64,000 nt of DNA from Takakia lepidozioides (taxonomy: Eukaryota; Streptophyta; Takakiopsida; Takakiales; Takakiaceae), in assembly GCA_030704615.1 (NCBI GenBank), contig CM060732.1:22258001-22322000 (forward strand), read 5' to 3'. The notes under the pieces were generated by a model. It did not search any database. It saw only the letters and a program-made list of their open reading frames with translations, and was not told where the DNA came from. The translations under genes and the position numbers were made by a program. Shown here one piece after another: positions 1 through 12,110 of this stretch (its first letter is position 1; each line of letters opens with the position of its first letter).

Positions 1-862
1 TTTTGAGCGATTTTAGCAAGGTCTCACACTCGCCAGCAACCTCCCCAGCTACAGTGAATTGCGGAATACCAAGTTCAACCCACGACAGCCGGCAGCCCTT
101 CAAGAGCTTGTCTTTGGCCTCAGGTAATGGAAGTTTGCGGGCTATCTCCGTAGCAAAGAGTCGCTGCAAGGCCTTGGCCGCTCGAGCCCCTTCAAAGGCT
201 TGGATACACTTCCGCCGCTGCGCTGCTTCTTCTTGCAGGGTGTGGGTGGGCTTCAGACCCTCCAACGCAGCGGTCAACTCAAACTGAGTCACCCAGTGAT
301 CAGAAGGTGTGTCGAGGACTAATTCAGGGCGTTCAACCGGGGCACCAAGGGGCGGATAATCAATTTCAACCACCAGGCTAGGATCAACCGAAGCACGCAC
401 AATGCTGTATGCATTGGATAATTAGTAACAGGAAAGCCAGGCAAGTAGTAACCCAGTCGTTCCTGTCTAAACACAAGAGCAGGGAAAATCAAAATATCAT
501 GCATAGTATGAGGAAAGCGAGAGACGGGAATGCCTGCGACATGGTCATCCCAAGTGATGTCCACATTGTAATCAGGTTGCCAGGTAGGCCGCAGGTTGGC
601 CAAGACAAGTGAACTACCACCTTTCACCAACTCCCACATATGATGCGCACTGGGTAAGTTGGGCGGGCTGCTTGCCAAGGAAAAGCTTATCCGCTCTATT
701 GTTCGCGTGACTTTTTGGCTCAAAGTGGACGAAGAACTGTGGCACTTTCTGGGTGAAGGTGTTTACATGCTTCACAAACACATGTTTATAAGTGGCTATT
801 GTATCAAGGACTGGGAGTCCAAATTGCGTCCTGCACGATCCTCCAGTAGAAGCTGCAACCAT
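1..862 (-). pseudogene. Decayed unidentified coding remnant
   Basis: Read on the minus strand, three overlapping open stretches (about 862-614, 723-410 and 410-1) join into one protein-like sequence if two frame changes near 660 and 410 are allowed. The middle part contains TWDDHVAGIPVSRFPHTM and the distal part has a well-behaved helical composition (many Ala, Leu, Glu, Arg). The reading stays open to the left window edge, so it continues outside. I do not recognise the family. A transposon-borne gene is possible because a Ty3 integrase tail lies directly next to it on the other strand. The frame changes suggest a pseudogene. Confidence 0.3.
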
Positions 863-919
863 GGAGGACCAACTTCACCAAGCCCTCCTCCAGAAGTGTA
901 AGACCAACACTCATCTGTC

Positions 920-1198
920 GGGCCTCTCTTCCCGTTTCTTCAGCCTGGCAAACAGGTTACCAAATCCAAGATGCGGATCGATGGGCCTTATCTGATTCAT
1001 GCGATTCTGCCTGGTCGGCAGTACCGTCTTCTTCCTCAACATCCTTCTACGGCAGAGATTGCAGGGACTGTTCATGTTTCTCAACTGGTCCCTTCTAAGC
1101 TGCAGTTTGATCTGACCTGCATCAACGTGAAGAATCGGCATGTGGTTTTGACTCCGAAGAAGCGTGCTCGGCTTGATTCTGATTCAGTTACTACCTAG
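920..1198 (+). mobile_element. Ty3/gypsy integrase C-terminal remnant
   Basis: An open frame ending at a TAG (1196-1198) encodes a short segment with the signature of the region after the integrase core in Ty3/gypsy polyproteins: IDGPYLIHAILPGRQYRL followed by GTVHVSQLVPSKLQF. In that family the pattern 'GPY/F - Y.L - hP.FHVSQL.P' is an SH3-like DNA-binding fold. Only this 3' end of pol is present. Reverse transcriptase, RNase H and the catalytic core are absent. The downstream 0.3-1 kb would hold the polypurine tract and 3' LTR of the same element. Confidence 0.6.
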
Positions 1199-1529
1199 AC
1201 TTCCTCATGACACTGTTTTTATTCAGCTACTCCCTACATATGATCTCTCTTAGTTTTCTTTCTAGTTCTTCAGGTTGCACACCTCACAAAATAGGGTTTT
1301 TCCACAGCAAGGTTTTGTCCTTCGCTCAAATTGCAGAACAAGGTTTTCCTTGTTGCGGTTTTTTTCATCCTATCTTGGTGTGACCTTGAGTGACCCTGCT
1401 CCCTATCTTGAGCATAGTGTTTATTTAGCTAGCTCACCGGAACCCGCTTCTCTGTGTGCCAGGAGGCTTTACATATGTAATGGCCAGATTCCTTTTACCT
1501 ACCTTTTTGACATTGGATGAACAGACGTT

Positions 1530-2160
1530 GGATGATGACCGTTGAAAAAGGGCTTGGATGAAACAGCTGGAAACAATCTATTTTTAAACTAAGTATTGTC
1601 TTATGTTAACAGCTAGTTTATCTCTAAAGTAGAATGAGGTGGCGTCCTATTTGGACAGACACCCAGATGGCATCCAAATGACCAATCAGGGCTTACCACT
1701 TGGTCAGATAAGATTGTGGGACTTCGTTTATAAAAGGGATCAACACGACGCTTAAGGCAGCGGTGTACATTTGGTGTGAAACCCTACTGTACCTGTGTGG
1801 GAGTTTTGGATGAAAAGGATGCGAGTGAGGAGTGATGACTCCTCTCCGTTGGATCCCGCCTATCTCGCTAGCCTTCTTTACCGAGCATACTTCCCCCTTA
1901 TAGCTCAATACCCCTAGAGGAAGAGGAATAAGGGGTGGACGAGAATCTGGCTTTATAGAGAGTGCAGAGACCTTTTGCACATTTTTGTTGGCCAGCTTTC
2001 ATTGTTTTCAGGCAATTGTTTCTAGTACCCCTTCTTTTCAAACAGCCACACCTTTCTAGCGGTTGTGGGTTCAACACCGCACATGTGCGTTGACTGTCAT
2101 TAAAGTCAGACCAGTCTCGTTCCTTCAGTGTCTCCAGGCTGATTAAACTCTGCAGTGTTC
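1530..2160 (+). repeat. Possible 3' LTR of the Ty3 remnant
   Basis: No gene is visible. The stretch sits immediately 3' of an integrase tail in the same orientation, follows a purine-rich run near 1540-1552, and holds a good TATA box (TTATAAAAGG, about 1728-1737), as an LTR promoter would. I could not find a partner LTR or exact TG...CA ends, so this is inferred from position and the TATA box only. Confidence 0.25.
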
Positions 2161-2182
2161 CCTAATTTCTCTGCACTTTCTA

Positions 2183-2266
2183 CAGGCGCATTAATGTGCC
2201 TGTAAATCCCACAGGCACTTTTTCATAAAGAGCCTGTAGACTCAACTCTACAGGCACTTATTAATG
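2183..2266. repeat. Nested hairpin repeats (ACAGGCnCATTAATG)
   Basis: A near-perfect 22-bp palindrome at 2183-2204 (ACAGGC...GCCTGT around ATTAAT) is followed by further ACAGGCAC/GCCTGT arms to 2266, so several alternative hairpins can form. It lies about 550 bp upstream of the ceramide synthase start codon. It may be a small inverted-repeat element. No target duplication is visible. Confidence 0.45.
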
Positions 2267-2810
2267 TTCAAAGGTTTGGCGAGTACATATAAGTATCTGC
2301 CTTTGGCTGAAAGCTCCATCTCAAAACTTAAAAGGCTTCTGGAAATCCAAGGAAATGGGCCATAGTTTGTGATACTTTTACAGGGCTTACCTTAGTACTA
2401 AGGCAAGACCCTGAGTTAGAGACCCAAAAGTTAAGGAAAAAGAAAGAAGCAGCAGGGGTGGAGGATGGTGGTTGCAAGAGCGGCGTGGTGCGTTTGAAAA
2501 GCGCTGCATTTCCGATCGTCCTGCGTACGATGCTGCAGCAGCGATGATGGCGGCGCTTGCATCTGCTCTGCCAACGTGTTTCCTGTTCACACAATGTATT
2601 GAATTCTTCTTGACATTCACGCGCGACGAGGATGAGCGGTTTCCAGGCTCTGAGAGAAAGCTGAGTTGTCAAGAAAGCCAGGGGCCTGTCGGAGTGCTGA
2701 GGTAATCCGAAGAACGTCGGGTTTCGCCTCGGACTGGATCACATCTGCTTTCAGATGCGCCTGTGAAGTGTTTGCATTGGAGGGCAGACCGTTGTGTGCA
2801 TCTGGAGGCG

Positions 2811-5800
2811 ATGGCGACGGAGCTGTCGGTGTTGTATCCGATGCATGCTATTGCTTGGATGGCAAAGTGGAAGCATTGGACTGAGTGGGAGAGGGAGAGT
2901 TATCCACAGACTGGAGATCTGATTCTAATACCAGTCTTTGCTCTCCTGTTTCCCACAGTGCGGTTCTTCCTTGACTTTTTCTTATTTGAGGTGCGTGTCC
3001 ACAATCTTATTCTTCTTATAAAAATCCCGGAACCCGACACAAGTTCCTTCCCATGACCAACAGTATTGTACACACTGTTAAGTGCAAGTTACAGTGCACA
3101 GCAACAGTTCAATGTTTGTTATAAGTTTCAAAACAAAAATGAATTTCTTCATAACGGCGCTATCACAATCTGGTATGCATTTCCTTAATGTGGAGCGCTA
3201 TCCAGCCAGCCTGTTATGGCGTAGTTCATCCCTGTTAGTATTGCAGCACTTCTTATCTCAGTTTCTTTGTGGCAGCTACCTCAATGCTGGGCTGAAGCTT
3301 CCTTACTCTACTATTCTACGTTGGACCGAGATGAGTGACGTTTCCCTGTGCACGATGATGATACCTTCAGATCGTAATGCTGCAATGGCAAATGAACCTG
3401 AGTACAAGAGATTATTGAAAGACTGTACACACACCGCTTGCAGTAACCAACCATGACAACCTTAAGTTCACTTAGGCAAGCATGATATCTATACATGGGG
3501 CGCACTGAATGTCTTTGAACACTTCTCCCCATGGACAGCTCAGACTTGATATCCTGTAGAAGGTGCACCTTCTGCCTAAAATTGAGGTACTTGAAAATAT
3601 CCTCTACTCTTTTATCCTGTTTAACAGACAGTCTTACTTCCAAGAAACCGAGTCAATGATCTTAGGGTATCTGGTACTAGGCATGTGATTCAACTGATCC
3701 CACCAGCTGATCTCGAATTCATCGTCGAGAGCTCAAGGGTGGTATGCCCAACTCGCCCTGAACAGCCACGTTAGCTGTTCTAGAGCACACTGACATGCTC
3801 TCTTTGAGCACTGAAAGAGGGGGAGAGAGAGGCCCAAATGAGTCCTTGCCTTACTTCAAGAGAAGAAACGAAGGAGGTTAGTACGTCGGGGGTGGCCCAT
3901 TGAGGCCCATAAGACAATGTAGAAAAACCAAAAACATCAATCAAAACTGCAGAGCAACTGCAGCGTCCAGATAATGACTTGAAATTTTCCCAAGTTTGAA
4001 AAGGTTTTTGGTTGGGGGTATTTTCATTGCCTCAATGTGCAGAGATGGGGAAAGAGGCTTATATATGGGCCATCAGGGCCTCTCATGAAGGGGCACTCGA
4101 AAGCTGATAACGATGCTGTGCGGAGAAGACTCACCAAATTCAATGAGTCAGCCTGGAAGTGTGCATATTACTTATCAGCTGAGATATTCACACTGGTGAT
4201 TACTTACAATGAGCCCTGGTTCACAGACACCAAACAGTTTTGGATTGGACCTGAACAACAGCGTTGGCCTGATCAAAAGGCAAAGTAAGGTGCATCCCTG
4301 TTTCATATCCACTTCCCTGGCCCTTTCTGTATATTGCTAGTAACTTTTGTTTCATTCTTATCTCTCCCCTATGATCACTGTAGCTATCCACTGCAGTATG
4401 TTTACTCCTCCTTAGTATTCCAAGTGCCATGATTTCATCTTCTGTTTAGTCTCTATTTCTGTAACTGGTGGTGGGTGGACAGGCTCAAGTTGAAGGTGCT
4501 GTATGGTTTCTCAGGAGGATTCTACGTATACAGCATATTTGCTCTGGTGTTTTGGGAGACTCGACGCTCAGACTTTGGTGTTAGTATGTCGCACCATGTT
4601 ACTAGTATCATCCTCATTGTGTTCTCTTATCTCAACAGGTTCTCCCTCTCCCTCTCTCTCTCTATCTCACTCTGGAGGGCCCTCTGCGGACATAAGTTAT
4701 TTTCTTTCTTCTCCTGTCCTGCATATTACGAGATATGTGGGAGATAATACTGTCTTAGAGATTCCCACACCATAGTAGAGGCCTTCAGATTTGAAATTCT
4801 GAGGTTCCTTGCAGCCTACCTGCTCAAGGCCTTTCGTCTTGGGGTGCATCTGTTGTTCCCTGAAATGGTCACTTGTGTCCCATGGGCCTTCATGGCCCCT
4901 GTGGATGTTATAAAGTTTCTTTCATTTCTTTCTCTCTCTGACTGCATGAGGCAATTCGTCTTGGGCCTGCTTTCTGGTGCTAATTTTTTCACTGTTCTGC
5001 ATTCCTGTTCTGTAAGCCCTCTGGGCTTTCTCTGAGTGTTATGAAGGTCCTTGTTTCTTTCTTTCTTGCCGCAAATACATCTGCGGCATCCCCCGACCAA
5101 AAAGTGGCTGTTTGACACCGTCGTCAGCCCTGCTACCATCTATGGTTGTGAGTTCTGGGCACCTGGTGTCCCTGTCTCCTGGTGGGAAAAGAATTTGGAA
5201 CCATTACAGTCATCTTTTCTCCAAGCAATGCTTGGCGCCAGGAGCACAACTCCATCTCAGATCCTAGGTGCAGAGTTCGCATGTGTACCATTGCAATCCG
5301 AGGCCCTCTTCAGGCTTACAATCTTTCTCCATAGATTGCAGGCCCTTCCACCCAAAGGGCTAGTGGCAAGGGCCCTCACAACATCTATGAGGCTCAAAGC
5401 TGCAGGTTTCAGGAACTCCTGGTATGCTCGAGTGGACAGTTTATTTCAACGTAACGGACTTTCTACTGCTTTCCTATTACCAATGACCCCAGATGAGGTG
5501 GACATCACATCCAGACATGACCGCAACAGACTCATTAGGAGAGAGCTTATGGAATTACATGTCAAGAGAACTTGGAAGCTACCCAATCTCACGACAAAGC
5601 TCCACTTCTATCGAGAGACATTCTTGGTGCTCCGCGATGATAGAATCTTGAGACCAAATTACCTTTCAGCACCCTTATCTCCTTCCCTCCTGAGGGCATT
5701 GGGGCGGTTCAGGGTGGGTTCCCACAACCTACGGATAGAGACTGGCAGATGGGAAAACCTGCAGTGGGAGGACCGCCTATGTTCAGCTTGCATAGGGCGC

Positions 5801-8282
5801 AGCAAGGAAATTGAAACTGAAGAACACTTCTTCTTCTACTGCCTTCTATACTACGAGATCCGTGGGAGATTCCACTGTTTATTCAGTGGAACCCAAACTC
5901 TCACTGATGTCTTCCACTATGAGGAAAAATGCTTGGCAGCCTACCTACACGAGGCCTTCACCCTTAGACAATCGCTAGAACATTAATTGTGGTTTCTGGA
6001 TTTGTTCCTCTCTCATGTTTTCTTCCATTTTGTCCCATAAGCTCTATGAGCTTTCCGCGGACGTTATAAAGCACCATTTCATTTCCTTTCCTTTCATTTC
6101 TTTACCATGTCAAGGTTGGGCAAACTGCCACACAGCAAGTTCAGTCATAGTAGTGGTCTTAAGTCACAAGGGAACAGATGACTTTTTGAACTACGTTTGA
6201 TGTATTTCGATGCGGAATTCACTACTTTGCCCCGTCATAGGTGGCATGGCTACCACAATAGGCTGGCCCCCCCTGTGGATGTTATGAAGTTTCTTTCTTC
6301 ATATTTCTTACTTCTATATGAACACTTGGCAGGTCTTGTCATCAGTTTGTAAGATCTACATAGAAAATCATGTTGTGGCATGTCACAGGTTTTATCGTGT
6401 GGGATCAGTGGTGCTGGCAATACACGATGGCAGTGATGTGTTCTTGGAAATAGCAAAGCTTACAAAATATACTGGGTTTGAGATTTTGCCAAGCATTTTC
6501 TTTCTTCTTTTCGCCATATCTTGGGTGATTCTGCGGCTCATATACTTCCCTTTGTATATTATTTGGAGCACCAGGTACATGATGAACTCTCTCTTTGGGC
6601 TTTCATGGATCTTGTGAAGTTCCTGTCTTTCTTTCATGGATGTTATACAGTACCATTTCTTTTTCTCCTGTCCTGCATACCATGAGATCCAAGGCAGCTA
6701 TAGTATGGTCTCTTTATAAACTCCCAGTCTTTTGCAGAGGCTTTCAGCTTCAAGGAGGCACCTTCATGAGGCACTTTGTCTTCGGGTGTCGTGGTTTCTT
6801 GTTCTCCTTTGTCCCAGGAGCTATTGGGGCCTGTGTGGATTTTTACAGTTTCATTGTTTGTTTGGTTCTAGGTCCTCTCAGCCTCCCTTGGACCTACCAA
6901 AATTTATCTTCTTTGGGGCTTGACTTGTCCTTTGGTTTCTACTGGTTTCCTCTATGTGGCTCATTGGCCCCTTTTGCCTCCTGCAGACGTATTTTAGTTC
7001 TTTCCTCTTTTCTATACTTTTTTGTTTCTAGTCTGCACTCTATAGTATCCCCCTGACCTTCTCCTCAGTATATGTTCGCCAAGCATCTTGAATCCAAAGT
7101 CACTGCTGGGAGTCTCCCTGGTTTGATTAAGAGGGCTTGAAACCACACACCGTAATGTGACGCTGTGTAGGGCTAATTAAGAGAGACCTCTTTTCAGTCT
7201 CGGATCAGTCAGCTAGGGGAAGCCCAGCATTTGTGCAGTGCTGATTAAGATCTCTGTTTCCTATGTGCAGTTTCTATATTAATCTTTATGGATATGAAGA
7301 TTCTAAAGACAATAATGATTTTTGGAATACACCAGCATTCCGCACATCCTTGAATATGAGGGACAGCACTTCTGTTAACAGGCAGACACGTTTTACATCC
7401 ACTTACAATGCCTTTTGTGCATTTTTGCTACCTGATTCTTCCCATCATGGCCCTAAAACCTGGCCCTGAAACCTCTTAGTACATAGATTTGGCATGCAAA
7501 TGCCTGCACTGGTGGCTTGGTGGACCCATTTGTGCACCTCCCACATAGGTGTATTTGGACTACAGTGGGGACACTGCCCTAGCTACTCCATTATTGGTGC
7601 TGAGTTCATTTGGATGTGGTTGTGATGCTAAGCCGAAGTTCTTTGGAAGTTGGGATCTGCCGTATAATCTAGGCATATGTACTTTTGTTAATGCTGTAGT
7701 GATGGTGGTGCGTGGTTGTGCAGTTATGAGGTGCTGCAATTACTGGATAAGAGTGATTGGTGGGCGTCACGTCTGTATTACCTCTTCAACGTCCTGTTGA
7801 TCAGCTTGCTTGTAATGCATGTCTATTGGTGGGTTCTAATATACCGAATGATCTTGAAGCAGGTCCAAGCTCTGGGCAGAGTCTCAGATGACGTCCGATC
7901 TGGTATTCTCTCTTGCTGTATCCCCACCTATGTTACATCCTAGTCAATGTACACAGAAGTGCCAAGGAGTTCATGCCTCTATGTGGCTAAATTCCGAAAA
8001 TGGTTGTGCCTGTACTGTCCCACAGAAACTTTAGCACTGGTTTGGTCTGAGAGTTTACCCCCCTGGATTCAGATTCCAAGAGGTCAGTTCTTTGTAATGG
8101 AGCAAACCTAATACATCTGAAGTCCTCTGGAAGGAGAGCTAGAGTGGCTTGTATGTTTATGGGTTGACCTCGCAGATGTTACTGGCATAGGAGATTACTG
8201 TGGTTTTATTACTATCTTGCATTGGTATGTTTGTATAACCAATGTGATCCTTCGTCCTGCAGACTCAGAGCACGAGGATTAA
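2811..8282 (+). CDS. LOH: Ceramide synthase (LAG1/LOH type), six exons
   Basis: Ceramide synthase (sphingoid base N-acyltransferase), a multi-pass ER membrane enzyme with a TRAM-LAG1-CLN8 domain. My exons are 2811-2990, 4043-4284, 4483-4638, 6389-6574, 7724-7902 and 8263-8282. All introns are GT-AG and the phases join without error, giving 320 residues; plant LOH proteins are about 300. Diagnostic stretches: ESAWK and TYNEPWF (exon 2), [17 protein letters not shown] (exon 3, catalytic His pair), [16 protein letters not shown] (exon 4, Asp pair), and [11 protein letters not shown] followed by the acidic tail VRSDSEHED (exons 5-6). The split Ser codon AG|T between exons 4 and 5 restores WSTSYEV, typical of plant LOH. 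ATG 2811 is chosen because it precedes a hydrophobic first exon; 2763 is in frame but less likely. Introns 3 and 4 (1.75 and 1.15 kb) are enlarged by LINE tails. The gene looks intact. Confidence 0.92.
4640..6310 (+). mobile_element. LINE 3' ends nested in ceramide synthase intron 3
   Basis: Intron 3 holds at least two 5'-truncated copies of one non-LTR retrotransposon family, both in the sense direction. The longest has an open frame at 5051-5986 (311 residues). It encodes the post-reverse-transcriptase C-terminus: [12 protein letters not shown] near residue 30 and a terminal zinc-knuckle-like segment with CSACIG followed by EEHFFFYC. The reverse transcriptase itself is missing. Recurrent tail segments, a 'tactacgagat(c/a)(c/t)gtgggaga' block and a 'ggatgttataaagtttctttc' block, recur near 4726 and 4903, near 5852 and 6062, and near 6278. 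This marks separate insertions or a tandem array. The copies lie between intact splice sites and do not break the host gene. Confidence 0.7.
6585..7070 (+). mobile_element. LINE 3' fragment in ceramide synthase intron 4
   Basis: Further copies of the tail blocks seen in intron 3 (a 'ggatgttata(c/a)ag' block near 6639 and a 'gcataccatgagatc' block near 6670) lie in the sense direction within intron 4. There is no intact reading frame. It appears to be the same LINE family as in intron 3. Confidence 0.5.
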
Positions 8283-9040
8283 CTATTGAGGACAAATTGT
8301 GATGAGAGTGCATCATGATTTATTGGCCCTGATTTTGTTGGTGGTGTTAACGCATTGCAAGGCAATTTATGTGCTGGTTCGACTTAACATTTTGCTTTAG
8401 CTCCCTGCGTCTCTCCTTCCCTTGATCTCTCTCTTTTCACTTGCAAGTAGCATAATTGCACATCCTCCATACAATTTTGCACCTCCTACTGAAGAGGTGG
8501 GCTAGCCTGTGGTTAGCAACATGCTCAAGCAAGCCATTAGTTTTAGGTGAGGCAGGCTGTTTCACTTAATGATTTTTTCATTACGTCTTTATGACTCAGT
8601 ACTGGAGATTGCCTTTCATATCTTGTTCCCATGTTTGGATCACATCAATGGAAGGACAAGAAGTCAGTGGTCTTCACACATGCAAAGAGTACAGTGGTGA
8701 GGCATAACTTAGCAGGTTGCCATGATTTTTGAATTTTATACAGTACATGGATCTCAAATTTGTAGGTCCACAGTCATGGGATCGTATGGGGATAAAAGTA
8801 CTATACTGTACTAATTCCCTGTGAACAATCATCTGATTTATGTATGTACAGCGCTTAGTGACCTTCCTCACACCATCATTGTCCCGGCAAGGACAAGGTC
8901 GCTTGGCCCAAGAAGAATGTTACATCCCTACATGCTCTAGTCCGCCATCACAGGTGAGAAGGTACCATCAACCCATCGCTCTCAGATTCTTCATTCCAAA
9001 AGCTGTCTAGATAAAGAGGAGAGTTGCCCCTGGTATTGAA
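8283..9040. other. Intergenic spacer, nothing recognised
   Basis: Between the convergent 3' ends of the ceramide synthase and PKS gene 1. It would contain both 3' UTRs. No protein-like frame, RNA gene or transposon terminus is evident. Confidence 0.5.
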
Positions 9041-10471
9041 CTAACTGCTCAATGGTACGCTCTTTAGCACCAAGCCCTCCATTGTCAGTCCTGGGCCGAT
9101 GCCAATGAGCAAACCCCAGTCCTTGCCCTCCCCAGTTGTGGCTGCACCTGCTTTCAGTGAGCGCTTCCGAACCTGATCCAGCACAAACAGAACACAGGCA
9201 CTGCCCATATTGCCGTATTGTGCAAGAATGTCTCGGCTGGCCCTCAATTTTTCTGGCAACAAGCCCAATTGATTCTCTATTTGGTTGAGGATCGCAACAC
9301 CTCCCGGGTGTACCGCCCAGAACAGATCATTGCACTCTCTGGAACCTGCCCACTCTCTTGCTTCGCTCACAAACTCATCAATGCTTGTTGAAACCAGTTT
9401 GGGGATATCTGGGGTCAGGTGGTAGTACATGCCAGCCTCCATAAAGTGTCCGTCGATGGCTCCTTCACTGTTGGGCACATTCATTTCCCCAGCCCATTGT
9501 ATTTCGTACAACGGTCGCTCCAATTCAGGAATTGGGTCGGATCCTACAATGACTGCTGCTGCACCGTCCCCGAACAATCCCTGCCCCACTAATCCATCCA
9601 GGTATTCCTCGCTGGGTGCTCGGAAGAAGCTCGCAGTCACTTCGCTGCTGACTACAAGGACGCGAGCGCCCTTGTTGTTCTCTGCAAGGTCCTTGGCAAC
9701 TCTCAACGATGCAGCGCCTCCCCAGCAACCGGTCTGGTACATCATCACGCGCCTCACCTTTGGGGAGAGGCCCAGTGACTTGGCCACAAGGAGATCAACT
9801 CCGGGCATGTTTACCACACTGGTGGTGGCCATCACAATGTGAGTAATGTCTGACTTGGGGCGGCCCCACTCCTGAATGACCTTTTCGGCCGCCTCCTTGG
9901 CCAGCTTTGGAACCCACTCGATGAGGATGTTGTGACGCACATTGAGAGAGTTGTCGAGGTAGGTGCCCAAAACGGGGTACTCCTCGATCAATTCCTTTGT
10001 CATAACCATGTGGCGCGTGTTGATTTGCATTTTATCACCTGCCATTTGAAACGTATGGTTTCAGTAAACTTGAATCTGGTACACACACTAGCTCTATGCG
10101 GGTCAAGCTTCAATACAATTCTAGACAACACTTTTGACCAGGAAGCAGTGCACGAGAATCTACTTGAATGTGGACAAGTGTTTAAATGTACAAGCCTGCG
10201 TCGTCTCAGGAACAAATGCTCCGATCTAGTCTTAATACAATTGGCACTCACAGATGCGCTTGAACTTGGCTTTGAGCGCGGTCTTGTGATTGCAGTTTGT
10301 CATATCGAAGTAGTAGTCAGCGTAGGTGCTCTGCTCATGCACCGTGGGGGGGTTGGCTGTGCCAATAGCCATCACAGTCGCCGGCCCCTCTGCTCGAGGC
10401 TGCGCCCTGCGCACGTTGCCTCTAGGAGCCAGCTCCCTGCCCTCGCAGACCTGATCCGCAACTGGTGCCAT
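9041..10471 (-). CDS. Type III polyketide synthase 1 (CHS superfamily)
   Basis: Iterative decarboxylative condensing enzyme using malonyl-CoA, probably cytosolic. Two exons on the minus strand: 10471-10252 and 10038-9041, 405 residues. The intron (GTGAGT donor, GCAG acceptor) splits a Cys codon T|GT at the place where nearly all plant CHS genes have their phase-1 intron; splicing recreates FKRICDKMQI. The catalytic triad is visible: Cys in [13 protein letters not shown], His in [12 protein letters not shown] and Asn in YGNMGSA. The C-terminal loop reads GIGPG where CHS has GFGPG, and the active-site Cys is followed by Trp-Gly-Gly, not Phe-Ala-Gly. So the pocket differs from true CHS. The first exon ([18 protein letters not shown]) resembles liverwort stilbenecarboxylate-synthase-like enzymes, from memory of the family. 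Product unknown. The ATG at 10471 is the only reasonable start. A MITE lies upstream. Confidence 0.9.
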
Positions 10472-10898
10472 CTTATACCTGCTGACTGTGTGAATCGGAT
10501 TTGGAGGGAGATATCAGAGCGCCTGCAGCTCAATAGGCTTGGCTAACGCCCAGCTGCGGAGCTCCAAGGCCAATCTCAGATTGCCAATTTGAAGACACAA
10601 ATCAAAGCTGAGAGGTGAGGGAGTGAAGAAGATTACAGCTCGGAGTTTGATGATTGTAATCAGCAAGGCTTGTATAAGTACGAATGCCGCTACTCCCTCT
10701 CCCACTTCCCTCAGTGTTGACCGGCCAGTGCGTAAGCCGGATGAGCAGAGGTGTGGTGAATTGACTAGGACCAGGCTTGGACGACGACGAGGCGGCTGCG
10801 ACCGTGCATGTAAGTCTGACTGCGCTGCCCTGCCAGGTCAATTGCTCATCATTCTTTGCACAGAGAAAAAACAAATAAGATTTAGACAAGGTTAACAC

Positions 10899-11686
10899 CA
10901 GTGTTGGGCGGTTACACGCCTGGGCCCCGGACCGCCTGTGGTTCCGGTTATGTAGAACCGGACCGGAACCGGACCCGCCTGTGCAGAACCGGAACCGGAA
11001 CCGAAACCGCTCATTGGGGATTGTGTGGGAACCGGAACTGGCGGTTCCAGCTACGACCACATGTGTGGGAACCGGCGGTTCCAGCTCCAAAGCGGTTCCG
11101 GTTCCGGTTCCGGTCCAAATTTATGTATTTTTTTTAGTTGTGCTTTTGCTGCACCATAAAAGGTAACCATAGAATTACACATGTTTAATTTGTTTTGTAT
11201 TTTGAATTAAGATCCTTATGTAGTTAGTTTGTTTTAGTTGTTCTTTGCTACACCGTACGACAACTTATAAAATCTCTGGTTTTCCGTTTTTAATGGAGAC
11301 CATGCAGTTATATATACCATAAAAGACAATCACAAAAAACATATAAGTTTATTTACTTCTGTTTTACTAATAAATTCCCTGGTTTTAGTTGAAAATTCTC
11401 AGTATGACCAATCAGATCAGTTCATCTAATTTTCCAGAAGAATAAAAAATTAAAAGAATTTAATATATTTTTAAAAAAGAACCGGAACCTAACCGGGAAC
11501 CGGTGTTTTTTTTCCAGCAACTAACCGGTAACCGGAACCGCCCCCATGTTAAAAAGTCGGAACCTGAACCGGACCGGAACCGCCTTAATAAAAAATAACC
11601 GGATCCGGATCCGGAACCGTCTCTTCAAACATTTGTGGAACCGGAACCGAAGGTTCCTTCACAAAGGCAAGAACCGCCCAACACTG
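10899..11686. mobile_element. Non-autonomous hAT-type MITE with 8-bp TSD
   Basis: A 788-bp element with perfect 15-bp terminal inverted repeats (CAGTGTTGGGCGGTT at the left; its reverse complement ends at 11686), flanked by identical 8-bp duplications GTTAACAC at 10891-10898 and 11687-11694. An 8-bp duplication with CAG-starting termini is the hAT hallmark. Both subterminal regions (about 10920-11120 and 11480-11660) are packed with GGAACCGGAACC-type repeats in both orientations, which look like transposase-binding subterminal repeats. The middle is A+T rich and encodes nothing. The perfect duplication suggests recent insertion. Confidence 0.93.
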
Positions 11687-11694
11687 GTTAACAC

Positions 11695-12107
11695 GTCAAC
11701 ACATGAACGGGTTATTTTAGATAATGTCAATGTGGAGGAGCATTATCCAAGCTGCGGGAGCAGCGAGTCTGGTGCCAGGATAATTTGAGATTGCTTCAAC
11801 GGATGAACATTATCTTACTTAATATGATGATATGGCTATTTGTCATCCAATGTTTCATCCAAAATGGGTTTTCATTCGACGTATATAGAGACACCTGCAT
11901 ATGGAGACAATTATCACTAATAATATCATACCTGATTCAGGGAAAAAAACAGCCGACTATTAAGAACGGGTTAACTATAGCACTCCCCTGTTCTGTTAAA
12001 TAAAATAAAAATAAAACTATAGCTCATTAACATTTACTGAATGTGACATTTAACAGATATAAATTTTCTGAAATTAACATTTATGAAATAAAGTGAAATA
12101 TATGTAG
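11695..12107. other. A+T-rich spacer
   Basis: No convincing gene or repeat boundary. It lies between the MITE and a pogo-type transposase tail and may belong to the same old DNA transposon as the latter. Confidence 0.4.
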
Positions 12108-12110
12108 TCA

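Noticed and set aside
9429-9842. 137-residue plus-strand open frame
   Set aside because: It is the antisense shadow of the well-supported PKS 1 exon 2.
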